Below, in pieces: positions 43,834-53,968 of a stretch of 64,000 nucleotides of DNA. The position numbers and the translations under genes were made by a program. Numbering within the stretch: the stretch's first letter is position 1; each line of letters starts with the position of its first letter. Source of the DNA: Earliella scabrosa (lineage: Eukaryota; Basidiomycota; Agaricomycetes; Polyporales; Polyporaceae); NCBI GenBank assembly GCA_022605405.1, contig JABYQQ010000006.1:310001-374000 (forward strand), given 5' to 3'. Under the pieces are notes generated by a model. The model saw nothing but the letters and a program-made list of their open reading frames with translations, was not told the DNA's origin and made no database searches.

Positions 43834-46292
43834 TCAGACACCCGATAGCTTGGATCTCTTCGCAGCCCTCTCCTGTGACTCCAGCTGGTCCTGTTCTTCC
43901 AGCGCGTGGGCCTTCACAAGTCGTCGGTGATGATTGACCATCAACCGGTCATCATCTTCACCAACAAGCCGACCACACCGAGCTTCGACGTCGTCGAAGA
44001 ACCAACCCGCTTCCGGGTTGAGATACATCGAATATCTAGCCTCACCGACTCTGCCGGCAGAGTCGAAGTCGATGACGAACGCCCGTCGTTGGTCGCCGTG
44101 GCGCTGCACGATGATGTTGGGACTACGGAGGTCGCCATGCACGTAACCTCGACGCTGCAACTCATCGACAGCCAAGTCGAGGTCGGCCAGCGCTCCTTTG
44201 TCGATGTCGGGACAGAAAGGCGTGCCTTCCAGAAGCTCCGTGACGACGACCATGAGTCCCCGCATGAGGGGCTTGCAAATCCATAGCTTTGGGGCAAGGG
44301 GATAGTCCTCCGTTTCGTCGCTCAGGTCCCCCCTCTGACGCCGGTACCTCGCGAGATGGTCGTGGACCTCTCGTCCGTACTCCGGGACGAACTTGACGAC
44401 GACCGGATGGCCGTCAACGCTGTCCGGACGATGTCGCAGGAGCCCTTTGAATGTCAGATTGTTGCCATTATAATTGAGTTGATCGTGGAGTACGATATTG
44501 GCCAACTCCGAAGCGAGGTCGGGATCATACTCGTTAACAAAGTGGCGAAGTCTAGGGAAGAGATGGGATGGGGGAAACATGGGTTCGCCGGTGTGCACTT
44601 TCAGGTATGATTCGCGCAGGCGACGGGCCGTGTTTCGTATAACCTGGAGTCGGCGGGCCAGGTCTATCACTTCGGGTGACTCGAAGTTCGACCTGAAGGA
44701 GACGTCCATCCTCATAGGGGAGCCCAGAAGCGTGACATAGACCCTGTCTGTGAAGTATGCCAGGAAGAAATACAGCTTATTGCCGGAGTATGCGCCCAAT
44801 ACGCACGGATTGCATGTGATTTGAAGGATATGCTTGTTCTATAATAGTGTGACTTCAGATACTCACAAGGAATCAAGCCCAGTTGCTCTGACTTACAATC
44901 TCGCTTACGACCATTTGCCTGAAGGAGAAGCCACATTGTGCGGCAGGGTCACCTCCGACATGGCCCTCCAGAAGCAGGTAAAAGGGGTGACAACTGCAGC
45001 GGATCCCGGCCGCCTGCGGATTCGTCGGATCTTGTGCCGATTCGGGGCACCTACAATGTGCCGTTCTGCAATAGCCAACGATGTCCGGCTCAGTGGGGTA
45101 TTCGGCCGTTTTGCGCACTACAAGATGGGGGTCATCGAATAGCTGGCGAAAGTGCTCGACGATGCAGTCGGTGAGGGCATCCTTGTCGGGGTCGGGGAAG
45201 TGGGCGTTGACAGTTTTGCAATACTGGTGTACGAACCTGATCGCATCGAACTGCTGAGGATCCTCGCTCCTCTCGAGAACGACCGCATCCAGAGTCTGGA
45301 AGGCGCATTTGGCATAAGCAAACGCTGGCTCGTATAGTGCTGCATAAGGTCCATAATCGTTGACGACCTGAGAGGACTGCCAGACGTCGTGGTAAGCTGA
45401 CGAGCTCTTGAAGTTGGCCACAGCCAAAGGCGCACTGCGACTCTGCTCACCTCCATGATGCGCTCGATGTAAGCCTCGCGAGCAAGTGCCACCTTTAATC
45501 CCCAAATACCAGATGGGATGTTCGGTGCGCAGTCTGAGAACGTGGTGTGAGGCATGCGGAGAGCAACCTATGCATCACGTAGACGTGCCTATAACGTATA
45601 ATCGGGTCTTTGTTGCATCGCAAACATGACTCGCATTGAGCTCGACGGAGCAGAGTAATGTTTCCTCGTCCTTCCCCAAGCCTCTTGAGTTTAGATACCA
45701 ACCGTGAGTCTCGTACCAGGCCCTGGCTTGTAGGGGGAGGTGTCCTTTGGATGGGGTGAAGGTGAATACGGCATCCTGTGGCAATACTTAGATGACGACT
45801 TCGGGGTTTGGCAGCTACGCGCTTTGTATGAACATCCAGTATACGTACCTCGTCCGTTATCACACGAAGTTGTAGATTCCCCCTGGCTCTTGCACCGAAT
45901 TGCGAGGGGAGAATGCTGGAGTAGTCGAGGAGCGCCTTGTGGGCGAGATCAAGTATGTCCTTGCTGGTAATTTCGCCGAACCGCTTCTCGGTAGTCACAC
46001 GGAGACAGAAAGGTTGCCGATTGTAGAGAAGAAGCATTGAGGTCTCAGCGTCCATGTCGGATGGTGAGCCAGCCTCAGCGAGGTTCGTGACAGGTTGCCC
46101 TCGAGAGTCGACCGGTTGTGCGCCGGCAGGGCCGGGCCGGGAACCCGCTCCCGCCGGCGCAGCGCAGGATGCATCTGCAGGATGGCCCAGGCCCGTGAGA
46201 CAGATGCCCGGCGACTCAGCTGAAGCGGCGAAACATGACAACGACATCCTCGCTGTGCCCTGGAAGAGCGTAAGTACCGAACACAGACTCAC
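43834..46292 (-). CDS. Protein kinase-like protein
   Basis: Probable kinase fold of uncertain activity. The catalytic loop is YVHGDLRSPNII (about 44130-44165, an HGD variant with the metal-binding Asn) and the metal-binding loop is VIDFDSAG (DFD instead of DFG, about 44060). VVVKF in the N-lobe may carry the ATP Lys (about 44395). The N-terminal half, in several exons from about 46050, includes FCLRVTTEKRFGEITSKDIL, VVNDYGPYAALYEPAFAY (about 45300-45350) and a Cys-rich CRTAHCRCPES stretch. Introns lie near 45570, 45430 and 44830-44885. The start is uncertain: ATG 46292, 46247 or the later one opening MDAETSMLLLYN. The C-terminus is basic (AAKRSKLSGV) and stops at 43834. The order resembles lineage-specific fungal kinase-like families rather than a conserved signalling kinase. 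Confidence 0.65.
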
Positions 46293-46545
46293 GCATCAAA
46301 CTGCATAAGTACGTTCTCGATTTTCGGATTATGCCTGACTTCTACGGTAGTGGTAAAGTACAACAATGGCAGTCAATAAAGCCTAGCCCCAAACCAAAGC
46401 CCGCCTCGGCGTGAGGTCAACGCAAAGACACAGCACGACTACACAACCAAGCGCGCGGTCCGAGACTCGGGACACCGATACATAGGCTGGCGGATAGGGC
46501 GTGAAGCATGCGGACACGTTCGTGGAGAGATTCAACGCATCTGCG

Positions 46546-49500
46546 TTAAGACGTATGTGACGGATGATGGGTAGGCGCATGTGTAGGATGAGCCGGATGC
46601 GTTGGATGTGTTGGATGTGGGCGCGCTGGATCATGGTGTATATGTGGATGGGAAGGTGGATGTGGATGTGGATGCAGATGCTGAGCTTGGTTCGGAGGTT
46701 GAGGATATCGATACGGATACAAAGATGGATCGGAGCCGGGCTGCACACCTGGATAGGCTTGCGGCTGCGACGACTCCGGGTGCGAAGGCGGCAGAGGTTG
46801 CGAGTACGCATCTACCTGGGGCTGAGATGGATAAGGATAGGGTTCAAGTGAAGGTTCGGGCTGGGCCGGCTGAGCATATGCATCATAGGCAGCGTGAGAA
46901 GGATGCGTTTGCGGATGTGGATAGGATTCCTGAGCAGGCTGAGAAAGATGTGAATATATTTCATGGATAGGTTGAGTGTGTGGTGGTTGGACATGCGACT
47001 CGTGGAGTGGCTGGCGCTGCGGTGGGTGCGTGTACTGATCTGGGTACGGTTGAGGTACTGGAGAGTACGCGTCGGCTTGGAGGGGCTGCGACGGCGGCAG
47101 ATACGATTCCTGTTGTATCTGAGCAGGAAACTGCATATGCATCTGTGTCTGAACCTGAGCCTGAGCTTGTTTCTGAGCCTGCAGTTGCGCCTGAGCCAAA
47201 GCTAGGGGAGGCGGAAGGGGCTTCACTCCGGGGGAAGGTGTGAGCGAGGGAAGCGGTACGGGAGCCTTCGGTACGGGCTCGGTGACGATGATAGGCTCCG
47301 GACCCGACGAGACAGACACATTTACAGGGGTCGTTGCCGACTGAGGCTGCGATTGAGGTTGTGAGCTCGATGGTTTTGGACCTGTAACAGGGGCGGCGCG
47401 CGTCGGGGGCGGGATGCCGGCGATATGGCACGAGCGGACAAGCCAATTACGGAGCCCCTCGTACTCCCTGCGCTGACCTACTACCAGTGCCAACCAGTCA
47501 GACCTGTGTGAGAGAGAGCATGACGTGGCCGCATGAGGACACGCACTTGTAGAAGGCCAGATCATCATCATGAACTCCACGCAGGGGGCAAACGCCTTTG
47601 CTACTTCGAGCGCGATCAGTAGCGACGGATCAGCGTACCACAGCGACAACGCCCTGCAACGAGACCCAAACGATCGCGATGAGAACTCTCCAACCAAGAT
47701 CGACGATCGACGACGACGACGTACCTCACGATATGAGATATGAACCAGTACATGAGGAAGCATCGTCGCGTATTCTCGCTATGCAATCCCTTCGCGGCTC
47801 GTATCTGACCGTCACGGAAGCTGTGCGCCAGCTGAAGCAAGTGGCCCACTGTGACTGCACGTCAGCACTGTATTCTCATCGTTAGACGGCTTGCGGATGC
47901 GTACTCCACCACTCTGCCTTCTCGTGATAAAAGAGCTGGCCAGAAACGCTAGCACGAACGAGCATCAGCGAACGATCGGCATTCAAAGGGCACAAGGACT
48001 CACGTCATCGCCTCAGGGATATACCTCCTGAACTCGTTCGACACGACCATCCTCGTGCTACAAAGCGCATCAGCATCCCGCACCCGCGTCCCCGTCGTCA
48101 AGTTGTGTCCGTTGCACTCACTTGAACAACACCTCGCGCATCTGCAGCATGAACCCGCTCTGGATGTCGCACGTGTGCCGGTCCATCGCCGCCTCGACCG
48201 AATCGAGCTCGAGCCACGCCTGCATCGCCCACTGCGCCTTGTCCGCGTCCGCCATCGCCGCCTCGACGCGCGTGCGCAGACAGCTGTGCCACAGAAAGAG
48301 CGTGCGCATGTACAGCGCCCAGATCGAGTCTTTCGACGACGACGGCACGCTCGGCATCCCGCACGGCGTGAAGTTCTCGCCAGGAAACAGCAGCGCGTAC
48401 TGCCCGCCCGCAGACACAGACACACAGACACAATCAGTCCCAGCCCACCTCCAACACAACAAACAAACGCCACAGAGCACTCACGTTCGCCGGGTCCTTG
48501 ATCCACAAATGCTGCGGCTCGCGATCCGTCCCCGCCGTCGTCTTCGTGCTGTGCGTCACGGTGAGCATGAGCGTCGACCACGCGATCCGCCTGCACTCCT
48601 CCTTCACCATCGCCCCCTCCCCCTCCTCCACCTCCCGCGGCCACATCGGCATGTTCGTCCACGCCGGCGTCAGCTCCGCCGCGAGCGGCCAGTTCGCGCC
48701 CAGCGAGTACTCCGAGCACCCGCACTGCCACATCCCCGCGCCCTCGTCCAACCGCGCGTACGGCGACGCGTCCGGGTGCGCCGGATGCGCCGAGTGCATC
48801 TGCGAGAACGCGTACGTCGGGGCCTGCTGGTACGGGTCCGTGCCGAGGTTGTACGTCCCCATCCCCGCTCCCGCCTCGTACCCTCCCCCATCGGCGCCGT
48901 CAAAGTAGCTCTGGACCTGGATCTCCATGTCGTACGTGCCCAGGTCCGACCCTGGCAGGAGCGCGCTCGGGTCCGCGAGGAGGTTGAACGCCGAGGGCGA
49001 GTTCTGCGGGGACGCGGGGACGACGGGCACCGCGCCGGGCACGAACGTCGTCGTCCGCGGGTCGTCCACGTCGAGCGTCGTCAGCCCAAGACTCCTGATG
49101 AGCGAGTCGAGCATCAAGAACGCGGACCGCGTGCGCGGCGCGCTCGTCCGTGGGTGCGCCTGGATCTCAAACATCGCGAACAGCTACCAAAAAGCGCATT
49201 GAAAGAGTCAGCCAACCCCCGGCCACCGAACTGGACACCCGAGCAGCACGCACCCATGCAGCCTGCACCAGCCCGACGTCGACCCACCCGCTCGCCAAGC
49301 TCGCGTCGAACAGCGCGTGCGCCTCGTCCAGCAGCCTCAACGCCCTTTCCCGCCCCCTCGCGCCCTTCTCCAGCTCCGAGCTCTGGAAGAATGTCGCGAG
49401 CGCGAGCGCCGCCATGACTAGGCTGGGCTGCATCCCGCGCCGTCTGTAGGGATCAAACAGTACGCCAAAGAACCGCGGGATGTGGATGAACGCGAACCAA

Positions 49501-51437
49501 TGGAGCGACACGCGGAATAGGAACCGGAGGTCCGCCGCGATCAGTGCCGTCGTCGCCTCTCTTGCGTCCGCCGTCATCGCGAAACCGCCACCGCCGCTGG
49601 CGTTCATGCTATGTCGCGCGCCGTGGCTTACGAGCCCGAGCGCGGGGTCGTCCGAGTAGAGCTCGGTGTAGAAGGAGAGGAGCGCATCCCACCACGTCTC
49701 GCGAGTGAACTGCACGCCGGGCGGGGTCGAGATGGTCGATCGTGGGTGGTACTCGTAATCTTCCTCCTCTTCGTTGCTCTGATACAGCGCGATCGCATCC
49801 GGAGAGGCGTAAGCGAGCTCTCGAGGGCGAAGGACGGGGACATCGAGAGTAAACGCGACAGGCTGCTCTGAGGCGGTCGTGCAGGATGAACTTGTGGACC
49901 GTGGTCGGTAATGGGTGCGTACGGTCTGCGCTTGTGCAGAAATGGAGTGCACAGGGGGCGGTGCCGCCGCGGGAATTGCAATGGCTGGAGGTGCATGATG
50001 ATACACGTGTACCGACTTGCTGCTGGACGGATCCTGCACCACGGGAACCTGAGGAAATGGCACTGGGGGTGGCAAAGCCGCGGCGGCTGCGGCTGCGGCT
50101 GCAGCAGCTTGAGCTTCGGCCTTCTTGCGCTTCGACTCTTCTTCGACCCTAGACCGCGTGGTACGCGTCTTCTTAGGTTCGAACGGGGCGAGCCTACGCG
50201 AACCTGGAGTGCGATCTTTGCCACGGCGTCGGGGTGCTGCATCGTATGAGCACGTTCCAAGGTTGGGGTCAGCCCGCTTGATACAGTTGAGGCACTCGGG
50301 CTTGTTGCCATCGCAGCGGACTTTGCGATTGCGACTGGGAAAATGAAAGGTCAGCGTGAGGGGGTCGAGGAGCAATGTATCACAACGTGTGGGCTGAGGA
50401 CGGGGAAGCTACTCAGATAGTACATATGAGTTCGCAGGGCGGAGTTGGCACAGAAGGATGCCCCGGCTACTATGATTGACTCGGCTTAGGACGTCTGACT
50501 AGGAGATGGAGCACAGCTATGGGTAGCAATCAGTCAAAGAGAGAGGGAGCTTCTAGGAACGCGATCAAACATCTGAGCATCAGTCCGGGCCATCGCAATG
50601 TAGCCAAGCCGGGTGACGTCGAGAAGACATTCGCGGGTATGTTCTTGACAAGCGCGCGAATGTCCGCTAGACTCCCGACCTGCTCCCGACATACCCGGTC
50701 CAAGTGCAGAGCGTACGAGAGCGTGCGTCGTGCGGTCAAAGGGAGAGATATGGAACGATAAGAGCGAGCGCAACAGAGAAATTGACGTGAAGCACCGTGG
50801 AGGTGGTCTGAAATGAGGCCACGGGAGAGCACCGTGCATCGCGCGCGGAGACGATTTGAAAGGCAGAACTCTGACTGCGAGTCGAGCGCGGAAATCGCGA
50901 TACATAGCGAAGGCAGAGGAACACGTGAAGAGAGGGGGAGGGAACTTACCACTGAACGCACGCAAGGAAGACACGCTCGCGAGGCTTGCCATGGGTAGTG
51001 AGAGGTTGGTCGGAAGAGAGGTCGGCGCGGAGTTTCCTGGCCGCAGCGGATTCAGGATCCTGTGAGCCTGCACGAGAAGGAGAAGCGGCTCGACGGTTGT
51101 TGCCATTATCTGGGGAGGCTTGTGCTGTGCTAGGACTCAGGGAGGACGAGGAAGCGACCGGCTGAGGGAGAAGGGCATCTGCGAGAGAGGATGGAGCGGA
51201 GGAGCGAGCGCGAGATGAGGATGGCCCCGAGGTGGCATCGCCTGGATATTCGAGGACCTGTGTCAAAGAATGGGGAATGCTTGCGGATTCGTGCGGAGAG
51301 GAGTGGGCGGAGAACGCGTCCAAGGGAGAGGCTGGATGGCGAGCAGCGTACGACTCGGAGGTGGACGGAGGAGGGCGTGAGTGTGCCGCAGAGGACTGAG
51401 GGGCAGCGTTGGGCGTGAGCGAGTAATGAGCAGGCAT
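46546..51437 (-). CDS. Zn(II)2Cys6 transcription factor
   Basis: DNA-binding regulator of the Gal4 type. ATG 51437 (MPAHYSLTPNAAPQSS) opens a Ser/Pro/Ala-rich region of about 150 residues ending in RVFLACVQ. A 615-bp intron (50335-50949) splits the zinc cluster after its second Cys. The next exon gives RNRKVRCDGNKPECLNC and IKRADPNLGTCSY, so C-x2-C-x6-C...C-x2-C...C is complete. An Ala-rich helix and basic linker follow. Exons at about 48100-49800 encode the helical fungal regulator middle-homology region, including LHWFAFIHIPRFFG and LVMAALALATFFQSSELE. The 3' exon (47450-46546) is Gln/Pro/His/Tyr-rich and finishes in His-Pro-Thr repeats encoded by a minisatellite. The target pathway is unknown. 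It is divergent from the SAP30BP-like gene. Confidence 0.85.
46555..46680. repeat. GGATG-type minisatellite in the transcription factor 3' exon
   Basis: Degenerate tandem GGATGCGTTG/GGATGTG units encode the His-Pro-Thr/His-Pro-His tail of the factor. The block is recognisably related to that at 43640-43800 near the kinase-like gene, with a shared GGCGCATGT lead-in. Confidence 0.65.
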
Positions 51438-51721
51438 GGCCGGCGGTCAGAGAGGCATGGCAGTGAGAGAGAGAGGAGGAGGCGGCGTGGTCGAGGCTGA
51501 GGTCAAGAAGACGAGCGGAGAGGAGTCTTTGCAGCCGGCGCTAGACAAAGACGCAGAGGCCGCCGATCGGGATCGTGGCTGTGCCTCCATTCCCCTCAAT
51601 GGGCGTCTACCCGCCTCCGTCTTCTCCGCGCTCGCTCACGCCCACGACACTTTCAGCCAGCACAGAACCCGGCCCTCGCCTGCTTTCCTCCGCAACGCCC
51701 AGCTGCGACACCACAGACGCC
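51438..51721. promoter_or_regulatory. Bidirectional promoter, Zn2Cys6 factor / SAP30BP-like
   Basis: Only 284 bp separate the two divergent ATGs. The right part (from about 51579) is duplicated upstream of the second SAP30BP copy at about 58184. No TATA box was seen. Confidence 0.5.
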
Positions 51722-53034
51722 ATGCCAATCCCAGGTATGCCGCCCCATCTGCTCTCGTCTGCTCCTGCTCATCACAGACATAGGACTTGCCGCGTACGAT
51801 GACGACCCGCTCAGCGATCACGAAGACCGTCCATCGACCTCTCCCATCCGCTCTCTCTCAAAACCGACTCCGAGCGGATCCTCCGCCTCCGATGTGAGAC
51901 TATTCACCGCATCTCTGTGCCTTCCCCGTTTCCCTCTTTGCTCTCCATCCTTCTCTCCTGGCTAGGGCAATCAGCTGAATTCTCGTCCGTCCGTCTCCTC
52001 AGAACGTAAGTCTCATCCTCGCCTTTCATTCGAATGTCTCAACCTACCCTCGTACCTCCGCCCCAGAACTGAATATTGCCCGACCGACATCCACGTCCTC
52101 CAAGCCCGCAATCGTCATTCGCCGCCACCCACCCGCAAAACCTCACCCGAGAGCACGGCTGCCAGATGATGTCACCAACGACGACGCCGGTCCCTCAACA
52201 GCCTCAAAAGACATTCAACCCGAGCCCTCAATGTCACCACCCGAAGATGACACCGCCGACGAATTGACTCGCGTCCGCCAGCTCCTCCGACCACCGCCCA
52301 TCCCAGGCGTCCCCGACTGGGGAATTCCTCCAGAACCAACGGAGCCCTGCGACGAGTCAATCAAGGTGCGTGCAGTCATACCTTGCAGGTGCAATACCAG
52401 ATGCACAACCGCACCCCACGCGCCTCCCACAGGCAAAGATCTCCAACTTCCTCGCCCTCAAGCGCGACCCCCACAATCCGCGCCATTTCAACGACTCCCT
52501 CATGGCCAACCGTGCCTTCCGCAACCCCCACCTATACACCAAGCTCGTCGAGTTTGTCGACGTCGACGAGCGCACGACCAACTTCCCACAACACATCTGG
52601 GATCCTCTGGACGTCAAGGAGGAGTGGTATGCCGATCGCATAGGTTCGTCACCAGTCCTCTTCGCACCGGTAGTATTTCGACCCTGACGCACACCCTCCC
52701 TATTGTCATGCTGGGGTCCTGCCGCCGTGCACCATCCTGCCATGCTGCTCTCCACTCGGCAATGTCGGGACCCGAATCTTCACCTACCAAACACAATTGT
52801 CCAGCCGAAGCGCAAAAGGCGCGCTCCGAAGCGACCTCGGCTGCGCAACACTCCTCAAAGCGTGCCCGCATCGACTTTGCCTCCGCCGGCCCGTCCTCGT
52901 CCTCGTCCGCCGCACGCTCCGACGGTGGCAAGCACGGCGCGCGCCATCAGCCGTACCGACCAGGGGGCGGGCGGAGCGAGGGCGTGTTGGGCGGCGGGTA
53001 CGGGAAGGGAAGGGAGAGGAGCCGCTGGGGATGA
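51722..53034 (+). CDS. HCNGP / SAP30-binding-protein-like nuclear protein
   Basis: Member of the HCNGP family (human SAP30BP), linked to transcription repression and splicing in the nucleus. Tiny first exon MPIP, then [18 protein letters not shown], matching the family's acidic start. After further short exons comes [19 protein letters not shown] with DWGIPPEP (about 52260-52340). An intron (about 52365-52432) leads to the signature exon, KISNFLALK then [18 protein letters not shown] and [15 protein letters not shown] (52433-52645). The last exon (from about 52803) has basic KRARIDFA and a Gly/Arg-rich tail with stop 53032-53034. The start codon is supported by the splice phase into the acidic segment. 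This is the intact copy of a duplicated pair. Confidence 0.88.
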
Positions 53035-53768
53035 GTCGATGTCTTATGAGGATGGTTCCAGTAGTTCCGTGCGGTGTATACTACCGTGCGCCGGTCAATG
53101 CTGAGTCGCCCTTCGTTGTCTGCTGTGTGGAATGCTAGCTTCCTGATGAGTTGGGCCAGGGGTGTTGTTCGACCCGAACCTTGCGCCTGCTGGTCTTGAG
53201 CGGGTCTGTGATCGAGGGCGACCTTTGGTCAACTCACTTCCGTTCAGTCTTCTCCCCTCAATTATCTCGGAAGCTTCGGAGATGAAGGAGATGCGGGACT
53301 ACTCGGAACCTTCAAGGCTCTTGTGCGATCTTGTGCCATCCAGGCCTTGTATATGCAGCATGCCCATAGGGTCTCTGGCATCTTGCCTGGTCACGCAAGT
53401 TCTCGACCTTCATTTACCACATCATTCAACGCTTTGCAAGGTGGCCATCGCCTCCCCTTCCGTGCCACTGACTAGAGGGAGGAAGCAGGCAACCCCCTTG
53501 CAGTTCAGTTCCGCAGGCACGCTCTCCTCCTGGTCCGGTCTATCACCGTGGACGGGATATTGCCACCGTGGATTCTTCGTCCTTCGTACACAGCAGACCA
53601 AGTCCATGCATTCCGTGCCCACCTTCGATCGCCATACGTTGGGCATGCGCCCCATCTCATGCCACATGCATTCAGACGGACGACAACTGACGTGCGGCCT
53701 CGTTGCGTGGCTGCGGATGAGTCCAACGCATGTAGTTGGCCACGCCGTTGGTGTCTCTTTGCGCGGCG

Positions 53769-53775
53769 TATATAG
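53769..53775 (+). promoter_or_regulatory. TATA box of ART-hemopexin gene 1
   Basis: TATATAG lies about 200 bp before the chosen ATG. The surrounding sequence (TTGGCCAC-CCGTTGGTGTCTCT) is conserved in copy 2, whose TATATAAAG is at the equivalent point. A leader intron starting with GTAAGT at about 53895 explains the distance. Confidence 0.65.
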
Positions 53776-53968
53776 ACCCCCTACATGTCGCCCACTGGAG
53801 CATCAACGGCACTGGCACCTCGCCTCGTCTCCGTCCTTCCTCTCGAGCCCTACTACAGAACAGAGTCACATCCGCTCTCGAATAACCACCTCAGTAAGTC
53901 TATTAGCCTTGATCAGCTCAGGGATGTTCTGACGGCTCATGCGATCATTCATGCAGCAGCAGATTGCC

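Noticed and set aside
53939..53968. Upstream in-frame ATG for ART-hemopexin copy 1
   Set aside because: It falls within a probable leader intron whose acceptor is conserved in position with copy 2; the ATG at 53969 is preferred.
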